From Prevotella sp. MA2016 (GTDB lineage Bacteria > Bacteroidota > Bacteroidia > Bacteroidales > Bacteroidaceae), in NCBI RefSeq assembly GCF_000619825.1, contig NZ_JHUW01000007.1, positions 372,001-436,000 of the forward strand: 64,000 bases of DNA, in the 5' to 3' direction. Below the pieces are notes generated by a model. That model made no database searches and was not told the origin of the DNA. It saw only the letters and a program-made list of their open reading frames with translations. The translations under genes were made by a program, and so were the position numbers. Shown here in pieces: positions 18,156 to 27,515 of the stretch; the first letter of the stretch is position 1; every line of letters starts with the position of its first letter.

Positions 18156-19091
18156 CTAAAGCAGTCTCACGCTCTTATGCAGATTCCTGCCTTTCTTATA
18201 CAGATTCAGCTCTGTCTGGTAACCCACAAACAGTTCATGACTGCCGTTGGACGGACTGATGCCGCCAGTGTAAATCTCGTAGCTGTAACCTAGATGGATG
18301 CCGTGCCACCTGCCACCCACGAGCACCGTTACCGAATTGGTAGGACTGAAGGTCATACCGCCATACAGCATTTTCTTGTCGTGCTCGTAGCGTATCCTAC
18401 CGGTGATGTCGGCACGCCAAGCAGTGCCATCGGTGCGCCCCAACACAGAGGTCTGTATTTTATAAAACGGATGATTTAGCTGAATATTGTATCCAGCGGT
18501 AAAATAATATGTAGCATCGATGCTCAATTCGCTGGTTTCGCCCAATTCCACCATTGGCGCATTGAGATGCTGCACCGACACACCTGCATACCACGTGCGA
18601 GCCTGATAGTAGAGTCCGGCGGCCACATCGAGCGCCGAGCCATCCATCTGCTGACCGCCCACTACGGGGTCGGTACCATCGTCGGGAAACTCGGCACGAC
18701 TGCCGTCGAAGGTCTCGCCCAGCATACCCAACTGCACACCAACGCTCAACTTGCCACCAAGCACCCGCCGCTGATAGGCATACTGCACACTGAGGCGCTT
18801 GTGCGAGAACAGACCGATATCGTCGTTCAGCAGTTGCACGCCCACGCCATGCACCGCTCCCAGCGCATAAAAAGGCATGTCGGCAGCGGCATACATCGTT
18901 TTCGGGTTATGCTCAAATCCCGCCATCTGCAGGGCATAGGCACCAGTCACGTTCAGTTTGCCCTGCTTGCCCACTGCAGCAGGATTAAACGATGTCTCCA
19001 TCGCCCAGTAGTGAGCAAAGGAGGCATCGTATTGCGCAGCAACCCTTGTCGCCACCCACACACAAACGATTATCAAATAGAAACGTTTCAC
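18156..19091 (-). CDS. porP: PorP/SprF-family type IX secretion outer-membrane protein
   Basis: A protein of about 311 residues from the GTG at 19091. This start gives a proper signal peptide (VKRFYLIIVCVWVATRVAAQ); the open frame extends to 19187 but adds 32 residues without signal-peptide character. The mature protein opens with YDASFAHYWAMETSFNPAAVG, the family hallmark, and continues as a barrel (VGVQLLNDDIGLFSHKRLSVQYAYQ). PorP/SprF proteins anchor or present cell-surface partners of type IX secretion. As the first gene of the gldKLMN operon, 35 bases ahead of gldK, it matches the usual order. A weak promoter-like TTAATTTG lies at 19172-19165. Confidence 0.85.
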   Translation of the reverse strand: MKRFYLIIVCVWVATRVAAQYDASFAHYWAMETSFNPAAVGKQGKLNVTGAYALQMAGFEHNPKTMYAAADMPFYALGAVHGVGVQLLNDDIGLFSHKRLSVQYAYQRRVLGGKLSVGVQLGMLGETFDGSRAEFPDDGTDPVVGGQQMDGSALDVAAGLYYQARTWYAGVSVQHLNAPMVELGETSELSIDATYYFTAGYNIQLNHPFYKIQTSVLGRTDGTAWRADITGRIRYEHDKKMLYGGMTFSPTNSVTVLVGGRWHGIHLGYSYEIYTGGISPSNGSHELFVGYQTELNLYKKGRNLHKSVRLL

Positions 19092-19195
19092 ATCATATAA
19101 AACGTAACTCCGCGGAAAATATTGTGTTTGGATGCGATTAACATTTTTAAGAGAAAAAAAACACCAAATTAACTTCGTTATTAACATAAAAGTCG

Positions 19196-19203
19196 TACTT
19201 TTG
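19196..19203 (+). promoter_or_regulatory. -7 promoter box of the glutaminase-like gene
   Basis: TACTTTTG, matching TAnnTTTG, 42 bases before the ATG at 19246. Confidence 0.5.
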
Positions 19204-19245
19204 CAATCGACTTATTGTATTTAACACAAAAATTAAAAACTTATT

Positions 19246-21744
19246 ATGCAAAAGAAACTAACTACCTTATTAGGTATGGCACTGGCTGTAACCAGTGTCT
19301 TCGCACAGGCAGAGTTGTTTAAGCCTTACAAAGAAACAACACTCCGACTTCCTGCAGTACCCATCGTGGTTAACGACCCCTACTTCTCGATCTGGTCGCC
19401 TTACGATCAGTTGACCGAGGGTAGCACCCGACTTTGGACCAACGACGAGAAGCCGCTTGAAGGACTGCTGCGCGTGGATGGCACAGCCTACCGCTTTATG
19501 GGCGACAAAGAGCACAAGGTGCTAAAGGCCATCGCTCCTATGAGCGACGAGGCTGCCTGGGAGGGCCAGTACACAGAGACTAAACAGACTGACGGTTGGC
19601 AGAAGCCTGACTTTAATGCCGACGGCTGGCAGAAAGGTCGCGCTGCGTTTGGTAATGCTGGCGACAACATCCGCACAGGCTGGAGCAAGGAGCACAGCCA
19701 TATCTACATCCGACGCGAGATTAACCTGACTGCCGACGATTTGAAAGGCGATCTGTACGCTCTCTACTCGCATGATGACGCCTGCGAGCTCTACATCAAC
19801 GGCACACAGGTGGCTACAGGACGCATGGATGCCGTATTCAACGAGTCGGTACGCCTCTCGGCCGAGCAGAAGCAGCTGCTGCATGAAGGCAGAAACGTGA
19901 TGGCACTGCACGTGTATAATAATGGTGGCGGTGCCTATGCCGACTTCGGACTCTATGCCAACGTAGGTATAGAGAACAAAAGCGTAAAGACCGCCCAGCA
20001 GCAAGATGTAGATGTGATGGCCACACAAACGTACTACACCTTCGGTTGTGGCCCTGTCACACTCAACGTGGTATTCACATCGCCCATGCTCATCGATGAT
20101 CTCGACCTGCTCTCCATCCCCGTTTCGTACATATCGTACCAGGTTAAGAGCAACGACCGCAAGAAACACGATGTGCAGATGATGCTCATGGCCAGTCCAC
20201 TCATTGCCACCAACAAGCCTCATCAGCCTACAGAGTCAACCGTAGTGAGCGCGCAGGGTACCAAGTACCTGAAGACGGGCACCATCGATCAGCCTATCCT
20301 AGCCAAGAAAGGCGATGGCATCGGTATCGACTGGGGCTATCTGTATCTCTCAGAGATCAATGGTCGTGTAGCACTCGACAGCTACAACAACATCATGGCA
20401 GGCTTTACTGCTAACGGACAGTTGACTGCCGGACAGCAGCAGGTGCGCGCCTACAAGCAGACCGATACCCCTGTACTGGCCTACGTACACAACTTTGGTA
20501 AGGTTGACCAGCAGCCACAGTCGTCGTTCACCCTCATCGGCTACGACGAGGTGCAGGACATCGAATATATGTACCAGCGCTACAAGGCCTACTGGGCCCA
20601 CGGCGGCAAGGTGAGCATCTTTGATGCCTTCGACAAACTGAGTCGCAACTACCTGGACATCATGCAGCGCTGTCGCCAGCAGGACAAGCAGATTTACGAT
20701 GACGCTCTGACCGTGGGAAATGTGGAGTATGCCGAAATCCTCTCGGGTGTTTATCGCCACGTACTGGCTGCCCATAAGCTCTTTGAGGACAGCGAGGGAC
20801 ATCTGCTGTATTTCTCGAAAGAGAACAACTCGAATGGTTGCGTCAATACCGTCGATTTGACTTATCCTGAAGCACCACTATTCCTGAAGTATAATACCGA
20901 CCTGCAGAAGGCCATGATGACCAGTATTTTTGAGTATAGTCGCTCTGGTCGCTGGACCAAGCCTTTTGCTGCTCACGACCTGGGTACCTACCCCATCGCC
21001 AACGGTCAGGTATATGGCGGCGACATGCCGCTCGAAGAGGCTGGCAACATGCTCACACTGGCTGCCCAGCTGTGCCTGCAGGATGGCAACATCGACTACG
21101 TGAAGCCCTACTGGGACATCATGACTCAGTGGACCGACTATCTGGTAGAGAACGGACAGGACCCCTCGAACCAGTTGTGTACCGACGACTTTGCCGGTCA
21201 CTGGCCCCACAACTGCAACCTCTCGGTTAAAGCTATCATGGGCGTAGCCGGCTATGCCATCATGGCCCGTATGAAGGGCGACAACGCTACTGCCGACCGC
21301 TACATGAACCGTGCCCGCCAGATGGCTAAGAAATGGGAGGCCGACGCACGCGAGGGTGACCACTACAAACTGGCTTTCGACCGTCAGAACACATGGAGTC
21401 AGAAGTACAATATGATCTGGGACAAATTGTGGAACACCAACCTGTTTGGATCCGAGGTGATGCAGCGCGAGGTGAGCTACTATCTGAAGCAACAGAACCA
21501 GTACGGTCTGCCTCTCGACATCCGTAAGGACTACACCAAGACCGACTGGATTATGTGGAGTGCCGCCATGGCCAATGATAAGGACACCTTCCTGCAGTTT
21601 GTTTCACCTATTTATAAATATATGAACGAAACAGGCTCGCGCGTTCCTACAAGCGACTGGCACGACACCAAGACCGGACTGATGATTGGCTTTAAGGCCC
21701 GCTCGGTATTGGGTGGCTACTGGATGCGCCTGCTCACCAAATAA
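19246..21744 (+). CDS. secreted glutaminase family protein (DUF4964/DUF4965/DUF1793)
   Basis: An 832-residue exported protein with signal peptide 1-20 (ending TSVFAQ). The N-terminal DUF4964-type segment (LRLPAVPIVVNDPYFSIWSPYDQLTEG) is followed by an inserted jelly-roll-like module (about 105-235, WQKPDFNADGWQ to DDACELYINGTQVATGRM) like those in beta-galactosidases. A DUF5127/DUF4965 region comes next. The C-terminal (alpha/alpha)6-type domain has DLGTYPIANGQVYGGDMPLEEAGNM and TDDFAGHWPHNCNLSVKAI. Fungal relatives are annotated as glutaminase A, but the fold resembles glycoside hydrolases and the bacterial substrate is not established. It is a single gene with its own promoter. Confidence 0.75.
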   Translation: MQKKLTTLLGMALAVTSVFAQAELFKPYKETTLRLPAVPIVVNDPYFSIWSPYDQLTEGSTRLWTNDEKPLEGLLRVDGTAYRFMGDKEHKVLKAIAPMSDEAAWEGQYTETKQTDGWQKPDFNADGWQKGRAAFGNAGDNIRTGWSKEHSHIYIRREINLTADDLKGDLYALYSHDDACELYINGTQVATGRMDAVFNESVRLSAEQKQLLHEGRNVMALHVYNNGGGAYADFGLYANVGIENKSVKTAQQQDVDVMATQTYYTFGCGPVTLNVVFTSPMLIDDLDLLSIPVSYISYQVKSNDRKKHDVQMMLMASPLIATNKPHQPTESTVVSAQGTKYLKTGTIDQPILAKKGDGIGIDWGYLYLSEINGRVALDSYNNIMAGFTANGQLTAGQQQVRAYKQTDTPVLAYVHNFGKVDQQPQSSFTLIGYDEVQDIEYMYQRYKAYWAHGGKVSIFDAFDKLSRNYLDIMQRCRQQDKQIYDDALTVGNVEYAEILSGVYRHVLAAHKLFEDSEGHLLYFSKENNSNGCVNTVDLTYPEAPLFLKYNTDLQKAMMTSIFEYSRSGRWTKPFAAHDLGTYPIANGQVYGGDMPLEEAGNMLTLAAQLCLQDGNIDYVKPYWDIMTQWTDYLVENGQDPSNQLCTDDFAGHWPHNCNLSVKAIMGVAGYAIMARMKGDNATADRYMNRARQMAKKWEADAREGDHYKLAFDRQNTWSQKYNMIWDKLWNTNLFGSEVMQREVSYYLKQQNQYGLPLDIRKDYTKTDWIMWSAAMANDKDTFLQFVSPIYKYMNETGSRVPTSDWHDTKTGLMIGFKARSVLGGYWMRLLTK

Positions 21745-21801
21745 AGGGGCTAAAGTTAACAGCCTAATTGTTAAATAGATATAATTCCTTGCAAAAACTT
21801 G

Positions 21802-21822
21802 GTACTTTGTAATACAAGGTAC
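21802..21822. promoter_or_regulatory. palindromic operator upstream of padR
   Basis: Arms GTACTTTGTA and TACAAGGTAC flank a central A; nine of ten base pairs match. It ends 12 bases before the -7 box at 21835, so it covers the expected -33 region. PadR-family repressors often bind GTAC/TAC-type palindromes in their own promoters, so this is probably the autoregulatory site of the next gene. Confidence 0.65.
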
Positions 21823-21834
21823 TGAGTTTTTGCT

Positions 21835-21842
21835 TATCTTTG
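21835..21842 (+). promoter_or_regulatory. -7 promoter box of the padR-pspC operon
   Basis: TATCTTTG, an exact TAnnTTTG match, 29 bases before the ATG at 21872 and just downstream of the palindrome. Confidence 0.6.
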
Positions 21843-21871
21843 CCGCAGAAATCTTTTAAAACGGTAAAGAT

Positions 21872-22225
21872 ATGAACATCGAAAATGCAAAGTCGCAAAT
21901 GCGTAAAGGTATGCTGGAGTACTGCGTTCTGCTACTCCTGGAGCATCGCCCGTCGTATGCCAGCGACATTATCCAACAACTAAAAAATGCCGAGCTACTG
22001 GTGGTTGAGGGCACACTCTACCCACTGCTAACCCGACTGAAGAACGACGGTTTGTTACAGTACGAATGGCAGGAGTCAACACAAGGTCCGCCACGCAAGT
22101 ATTACGCCTTGAGTCCCGAGGGGCACAAATTCCTCGAAGGTCTGGATACAGCCTGGCAGGAACTCTCAAACACCATTTACTATCTAAAAAATGTCACACC
22201 TAAATTATTGGAGGCAAAAGAGTGA
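21872..22225 (+). CDS. PadR-family transcriptional regulator
   Basis: A 117-residue winged-helix regulator. The N-terminal MRKGMLEYCVLLLLEHRPSYASDIIQQL is the PadR DNA-binding start, followed by the recognition and wing segment (VEGTLYPLLTRLKNDGLLQYEW, GPPRKYYALSPEGHKFL) and a short C-terminal dimerisation helix. PadR proteins are usually repressors released by ligands or stress signals. The next gene, 52 bases on, is a PspC membrane protein; PadR-PspC pairs are common in Bacteroidota and are thought to respond to envelope stress. Confidence 0.88.
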   Translation: MNIENAKSQMRKGMLEYCVLLLLEHRPSYASDIIQQLKNAELLVVEGTLYPLLTRLKNDGLLQYEWQESTQGPPRKYYALSPEGHKFLEGLDTAWQELSNTIYYLKNVTPKLLEAKE

Positions 22226-22277
22226 AGAATTGAAGAATTCAAAAATTGAAAGAGTGAAGAATTGAAAAATTGAAGTT
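22219..22277 (+). repeat. GAAGAATTGAA direct-repeat array in the padR-pspC spacer
   Basis: A 16-base unit (AGAGTGAAGAATTGAA) occurs at 22219-22234 and again exactly at 22251-22266, with shorter variants between and after. The first copy contains the padR stop codon. The array fills the whole 52-base spacer. Confidence 0.6.
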
Positions 22278-23852
22278 ATGAAAAAGAATATTACCATCAA
22301 CCTGTGTGGGCGCCTGTTTCAGATAGACGAGGATGCCTACGAACTGCTTCAGCAGTACATTAACTCGCTCCGTTCATCGTTTGGCAAGCAAGAAGGCGGC
22401 GATGAGATTGTAGATGACATAGAGGCCCGCATCGCCGAACTGTTCGACGAGCTCCGCCAACAAGGCATCGAAGCCATCACCATCGAGCATGTGAAGGAGA
22501 TTATCACCCGTATCGGTAAGCCCGAAGAGCTAACCGGCGAGGAGGGTGAGAAGCAACAAGAAAGTAACGGAACCAACTGGGAGGAGCAAGCCCGTTCGGC
22601 TGGCCAGAAGATTTATGAGAATGTACGCGCCCGGGTAGCAGGTAAGAAACTGTATCGCAACCCCAAGGATAAAATGCTGGCAGGTGTAATGTCGGGGTTG
22701 GCAGAATATACCAATACCGACCCTGTCATCTGGCGTTTCCTGGCTGTTTTGTTTACTTTATGCTATGGTGTAGGAATCCCGATGTATATCGTCATGGCAC
22801 TCATCATCCCCGAAGCCAAGACTCCCGAACAGTTGCTGCAAATGGAAGGCAAGGACGTAACGCCACAAAACCTGGCCGACGTAGTAGTAGAAAAAGAAAA
22901 ACAGCCCGTACAGTCACCCAGCGTTATACGGCTGTTGTTCACCATCTTCTTGAAGATAGTGATTGCTTTTTCTGTCATCATCTCAATCATCGTGTGCATC
23001 GCCCTGTCGTTCGGATTCTTTGGTGTGCTCATTGCCACGGTTAGTGCGATGGTTCTGCCACTAAACAGTACCCTACCGTTCAGCCTCGGAGCTATGGGAC
23101 TCGAAGGAGCATGGATTAGCAATCCCAAGATGCTCATCATCTTTGTAATTTCCCTGTTCCTGGTATTGCTTCTGCCCATCTATGCCATTATCCACATGGT
23201 GCTTTCGCTGGCCGGAAAAATCCGTCCTATGGGTATCGTTCAGCGCATCGTAAACATCGTGCTTTGGCTTATCGCCATATGCATCGCAGTACCCTTAGGC
23301 ATTACCATTGTCAATTATCAGAATGAATACTACCAGGAGCGTTACCAAATCAATTCTACCACCACCTATCAGGGGGTAAAAATGAATGAGGAAGATGCCG
23401 ATTTCCTGCGCCGAGGCGACTGGCAGCTGATTAAGGCCCAAAACTGCAACCATTACACCTGGTGCGGCGACGACTATCTGGGCAGCAATGATGTGCGTTT
23501 TCTGGATGTGTATAACGCCCACTGCAAGGAAGAGTTCCAAGTAGAGCGACGTGAGAAAGTTGAGCCAGGCATCTACCAGCTTACCTGCTATGCCCGCGCC
23601 GAGGGCCCAGGCACCTTTGTTTATGCCAATAGCAGCGAGAAGATACTACGCCCTATCCCTGTAAAACCCGACTCGGTAGAAGGCATGGGCTGGTATCCCA
23701 TCACCATCGACAGCATCGTAGTGAACAGTGGTTCCATAGGCTACGGCATGTCGTCAGACGAAGCATTTACCGGCGAGCCCTGCCGCGCCAAATACTTCTC
23801 GGCCATGGACTTCAAACTCACCCGCATAGCCGACCTGCAAAACAAGAAATAA
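22278..23852 (+). CDS. PspC-domain membrane protein
   Basis: A 524-residue protein. The N-terminal cytoplasmic part (about 1-110) resembles the short domain found before PspC in Bacteroidota (MKKNITINLCGRLFQIDEDAYELLQQYI). The PspC domain follows (about 120-180, KLYRNPKDKMLAGVMSGLAEYTN and a membrane helix ending MALIIPEAKTPEQL). Four or so further transmembrane helices lie at about 215-345, and a periplasmic C-terminal domain (about 350-524) makes up the rest. PspC domains sense or counter envelope stress in the phage-shock response. It is co-transcribed with padR. The role of the C-terminal domain is unknown. Confidence 0.75.
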   Translation: MKKNITINLCGRLFQIDEDAYELLQQYINSLRSSFGKQEGGDEIVDDIEARIAELFDELRQQGIEAITIEHVKEIITRIGKPEELTGEEGEKQQESNGTNWEEQARSAGQKIYENVRARVAGKKLYRNPKDKMLAGVMSGLAEYTNTDPVIWRFLAVLFTLCYGVGIPMYIVMALIIPEAKTPEQLLQMEGKDVTPQNLADVVVEKEKQPVQSPSVIRLLFTIFLKIVIAFSVIISIIVCIALSFGFFGVLIATVSAMVLPLNSTLPFSLGAMGLEGAWISNPKMLIIFVISLFLVLLLPIYAIIHMVLSLAGKIRPMGIVQRIVNIVLWLIAICIAVPLGITIVNYQNEYYQERYQINSTTTYQGVKMNEEDADFLRRGDWQLIKAQNCNHYTWCGDDYLGSNDVRFLDVYNAHCKEEFQVERREKVEPGIYQLTCYARAEGPGTFVYANSSEKILRPIPVKPDSVEGMGWYPITIDSIVVNSGSIGYGMSSDEAFTGEPCRAKYFSAMDFKLTRIADLQNKK

Positions 23853-23874
23853 TAGTATAAGTATTGCCATAAAA

Positions 23875-23912
23875 AAAATAGAGAGAGTCGATTTTTCAAC
23901 TCTCTCTATTTT
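23875..23912. terminator. bidirectional terminator between pspC and the GH38 gene
   Basis: A perfect 14-bp stem (AAAATAGAGAGAGT at 23875-23888, ACTCTCTCTATTTT at 23899-23912) has a 10-base loop. It is bordered by a run of A on the left and TTTT within the right arm, so it can act for both convergent genes. Confidence 0.8.
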
Positions 23913-23916
23913 GTAT

Positions 23917-26900
23917 TTAGTAAACCTCTAACTCGTAGATGCGGGCGGCAGAGGCCTTATCCTGCGTGGGGTTTATCACATAGAGACGCAGGTAACGAAC
24001 CGCAGTGGGCGTAAACGAGCGATCGGTATAGTTGTTGCGATTGCCATCGAACATATCAAGCGTGCGCCAATCTTCGCTCTCGCTGTTGCGACCTTGCAGC
24101 AGACAGGTACGGGTGATATAGGCCGACTGCTCGGTAGCGGCACTTAACAGGCGCCAACGGCTGACAGTCTTTTGTGCGCCAAGGTCGAAGCTCACGTAGT
24201 TGGGAGCTGCCTGGGCATCGCACCATTTGGTGCTGGCATCGCCATCCATCAGCATGGCAGCACACTCGCTGGCGTCAACCTCGCCTGAAGTGCCGATAAT
24301 CTTGGCATCACGCAGCAGGTTCTGCTGTGGCTGGGCGGCCTGTGCCAGCTGTTGGGCTGCAGGCAGAATAGACGTCTGGAACAAAGGAGCGGCAGCAGCA
24401 CCATCCTTGGTATCGTTGGCCACGGTAGCTGCAAAGATGACCACATGCTCATCCTGAGGCAACTGCACGGTGCGGGCACCCTTAGGCAGATCGATACGCA
24501 CGCGATACATATATGTAAACTCATAAGGCTCGTCGCCAGAACCTGAATGGCGATGAGTACCCACCCAGGCAACTTCGGCATCCTTCAGATAACCTATGGT
24601 CTGACCATCGTGGCCCCACTGGCCGATAAAGCCTGTGTAGTAAGGCACGCTCACCAACTGCTGCTTGCCACCAACGGTGAACGCTGCCTGACGGTCGTCG
24701 TTATCAGAAGCCACCAGCAGATAGAGATGGCGATAGTCCTTGTCGGTAGGCAACTGCAGGGTCTGCCCTTTGCAGGTGAGACCGTTGGCTGCATCTTTCT
24801 CGCCGAAGCTGAAGGGAATGTCGCCCACGGTGAGCCCCTCGTCGGGCAGCAGTTCGGCAGCATAGCTATAGCCACCCTCAAAATTGGCCGAACCACGGAA
24901 CTCATTGAAACTGAAGCAATGGCGGTCGTAGTCGAGGGCTAATGCCTGAGCATCAACAGCAGTAGCTTTCTGACCAGCCAACTGCACCTTGTAGGTCTTC
25001 ACACTATAGGGTTTGATATCCACCAAGAGCTGTGTACCATCGGTCTTGGCTTCACCTAAGGTACGCTCGGTACCATCGGCCTCAACAGCCTTCACAATGC
25101 CAGCAGGGAAGCTGATGCGCGCCTGCTGGTTACCCTTACCGCTCATCTCATACACACGAATGACATACTCATCACTCACCTCGGCACGCTTCAGGGCGCG
25201 TACCACCACATTCTCATTATCTGAGCTTACAAACGAGAACTGGCGACCTAGGCTGCCGGCATGACGGTCGGTGAGGAAGGTGCGCAGCGGGCTGTTGAGA
25301 CGGTCGGCCTGGCGCACGGCGCTCACTGCATTGAGAGCTCCCTCATGGCCCACCAGACTATAGGTGAACACATGGTGACCAAAGTCCTGACGCGCCTGAT
25401 AAGTATAACGGTTTGAAGGTTTTGGAGAGTAGAGCAGCGACAGGCGCAGGGTGTTGTCGGCAGGTTTATCCCAGCCATAGCGCGAGTCGTTGAGTAAGGT
25501 CACGCCGTAGTCGCCCTTGCTATCGGTCAGGTCGGTCCACTCATGGGCATAGACCTCAAAGCTATTGTCGCGGTTGTTACCACGGCGCACACTACCCAGA
25601 CCGATGTCGTAGGTTGCCTCAGCATTAGCTACGCCCAGTGCAAACTCGGCCTTCAGAAGGGCATTGAGTGAGCGCCAGTCAACCTCATTTTCAAAGTCGA
25701 TGCGGTCGGCCTGTGCACCCTCATAGAGATGGATGCGCTGGATGATATCACTCTCACCATATTTCTTCTTGATAACCAATGTCTGGCGCAGGGTGCCGGG
25801 CTCTAATGAGATCTGAACACCATCGTGCACAGCCACTGGCGTCTTGTCGAGAGTAGGCTTCAGTATCTCCCAGGCAGGCCAAGCCTCTGAGCGGCAGTCG
25901 TCAAACACCACCAGGCGCAAGCTCTTGCCAGGAGCCACAAGCTGCTTGCCACAGCGCTTGTCTATCAATGATACAACATCTCCATAGTTATCCACGGTGA
26001 GCTGATAGCGCGACGACTCAATCGTGCGACCCTGCTGGGCAGGTGCTATCTGCTTCTTGCCAGCGGCCTTCACGCCATATACTGCCATACACGTAGCAGG
26101 CACCTCAGCATCAAAGAGCAGCACACGCTTGCCACCACGCTCTACCACCTGCGATGCCACGGTGCGCCCCTTGGCATCGGTGACACGATAGTCGCGACCA
26201 TCAGTCAGCTCAACCTGTGCAATCGCACGGACGGGCGTTGTCTCATTGTTGTAAACCACAACAGGCTGTCCAGAGACACGTGTGTCCATCAGTCGAGCTA
26301 CACCTGAAACGCTGTGTGTCAACACATCAGAAAACTTTTTCAGTGCCAGCAACTCGTCGTTCCAAGAGAATTCGTAGGCACGGGGAATGCTGGTGCCAGT
26401 GAGATCGTCGTGGAACTGATGCCAGATAACGCGCTTCCAGGTATCGGTCATAGCAGCAGCCGGATACTTGGCAGCACCCAACCAGTCGGCCATTACAGCA
26501 GTGCGCTCAGCGGCATCGCCCAGATGCTCGTTCTGACGGTTATACAGTTTCATGGCTGCCTGCGAGGTGTAACAACCATTGCCATGCACATCCATAGGCA
26601 ACTCTCCATCAAACACGGGCAGCTCAGGGTGTTTGTCGAAAGGCAGATAATCCTTGTATATCTGGTCGCTGGTGGCACTCACAATCTTGATAGGACCAGC
26701 GCCCTTGATACCCTTTTCGAGTGCACGTACCGAAGCGATGGTGGGCGAACCACCGATATCGCCAGTGCCATAGTAGCGATAGGCCTGACCGAGCGGACTT
26801 TCACCTATCTCACGCAGCAACTGCTGGTTCTGCGACAGGTCTTCATCCTGATAGCGCTGACTGTAGTTGAAGCCGTGGGTCATCATGATACGACTGCCGT

Positions 26901-27486
26901 CGATGCCTTGCCACAGCCCGATGGTATAAGGATAGCGCTTGCCGCCCTCGTAGAAGGGGTTGGTACGCCATACCAGTTTCTGTGACGAGAAACCAATCAG
27001 GCCGCAATGGGCAGCCAGCGTGGGCAGTGTGTAGCCAAAACCAAAGCAGTCGGGCAGGAACACATCAGTGCTCTCAGTGCCAAACTCCTGGCGGTAGAAC
27101 GTCTGACCCAGTGTGGTGTTTCGCAACCACGACTCGGGTGAGCAGATAATCACCTCGTTGGCATCCCAGCTACTGCCAGACAGATGCCAGCGACCGTTGG
27201 CCACATAGTGCTTCAACTCGGCATACTGCAGGGGATAGTACTCCTTCATCCAGCTGTACTTCACAGCACCCTCAAAATTGAAGATGTAACTGGGATACTT
27301 CTTCAAGAGCATCAAGTTCTGATCGAGCGTTGCTCTCACGTAGTCACGAATGGTGGTCTGCACGTCCCAGTTCCACTGAGTGTCAAGATGTGCATCAGAC
27401 ACCATGTAGGCTTTCTTTTCTGACTGCGCTACAGCTCCCGAAGAGAGTAGCGCAACCATAGCCACTGATAAAAGCTTTTTTGACAT
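23917..27486 (-). CDS. GH38 alpha-mannosidase with C-terminal F5/8 type C domain
   Basis: A protein of about 1189 residues from the ATG at 27486, which gives a signal peptide (MSKKLLSVAMVALLSSGAVA). The open frame reaches 27537, but that extension overlaps the GH97 gene and lacks signal-peptide features. The N-terminal catalytic domain carries the zinc-site HLD (His33, Asp35) and PDCFGFGYTLP (Asp146, the expected nucleophile). Central GH38 beta domains follow, and a discoidin/F5-8C-like domain at about 1060-1189 (MDGDASTKWCDAQAAPNYVSF) is a likely carbohydrate-binding module. The enzyme would cleave alpha-mannosidic bonds in the periplasm or at the surface. It is the last gene of the GH31-GH97-GH38 unit. 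Confidence 0.85.
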   Translation of the reverse strand: MSKKLLSVAMVALLSSGAVAQSEKKAYMVSDAHLDTQWNWDVQTTIRDYVRATLDQNLMLLKKYPSYIFNFEGAVKYSWMKEYYPLQYAELKHYVANGRWHLSGSSWDANEVIICSPESWLRNTTLGQTFYRQEFGTESTDVFLPDCFGFGYTLPTLAAHCGLIGFSSQKLVWRTNPFYEGGKRYPYTIGLWQGIDGSRIMMTHGFNYSQRYQDEDLSQNQQLLREIGESPLGQAYRYYGTGDIGGSPTIASVRALEKGIKGAGPIKIVSATSDQIYKDYLPFDKHPELPVFDGELPMDVHGNGCYTSQAAMKLYNRQNEHLGDAAERTAVMADWLGAAKYPAAAMTDTWKRVIWHQFHDDLTGTSIPRAYEFSWNDELLALKKFSDVLTHSVSGVARLMDTRVSGQPVVVYNNETTPVRAIAQVELTDGRDYRVTDAKGRTVASQVVERGGKRVLLFDAEVPATCMAVYGVKAAGKKQIAPAQQGRTIESSRYQLTVDNYGDVVSLIDKRCGKQLVAPGKSLRLVVFDDCRSEAWPAWEILKPTLDKTPVAVHDGVQISLEPGTLRQTLVIKKKYGESDIIQRIHLYEGAQADRIDFENEVDWRSLNALLKAEFALGVANAEATYDIGLGSVRRGNNRDNSFEVYAHEWTDLTDSKGDYGVTLLNDSRYGWDKPADNTLRLSLLYSPKPSNRYTYQARQDFGHHVFTYSLVGHEGALNAVSAVRQADRLNSPLRTFLTDRHAGSLGRQFSFVSSDNENVVVRALKRAEVSDEYVIRVYEMSGKGNQQARISFPAGIVKAVEADGTERTLGEAKTDGTQLLVDIKPYSVKTYKVQLAGQKATAVDAQALALDYDRHCFSFNEFRGSANFEGGYSYAAELLPDEGLTVGDIPFSFGEKDAANGLTCKGQTLQLPTDKDYRHLYLLVASDNDDRQAAFTVGGKQQLVSVPYYTGFIGQWGHDGQTIGYLKDAEVAWVGTHRHSGSGDEPYEFTYMYRVRIDLPKGARTVQLPQDEHVVIFAATVANDTKDGAAAAPLFQTSILPAAQQLAQAAQPQQNLLRDAKIIGTSGEVDASECAAMLMDGDASTKWCDAQAAPNYVSFDLGAQKTVSRWRLLSAATEQSAYITRTCLLQGRNSESEDWRTLDMFDGNRNNYTDRSFTPTAVRYLRLYVINPTQDKASAARIYELEVY

Positions 27487-27515
27487 AAGTTTTTTAAAAA
27501 GTTTAGTTAGTTTTA

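Noticed and set aside
23917-24100. type IX secretion sorting domain at the C-terminus of the GH38 enzyme
   Set aside because: The C-terminus is a discoidin-like domain ending in IYELEVY and lacks the basic motifs of a type A or B sorting domain.
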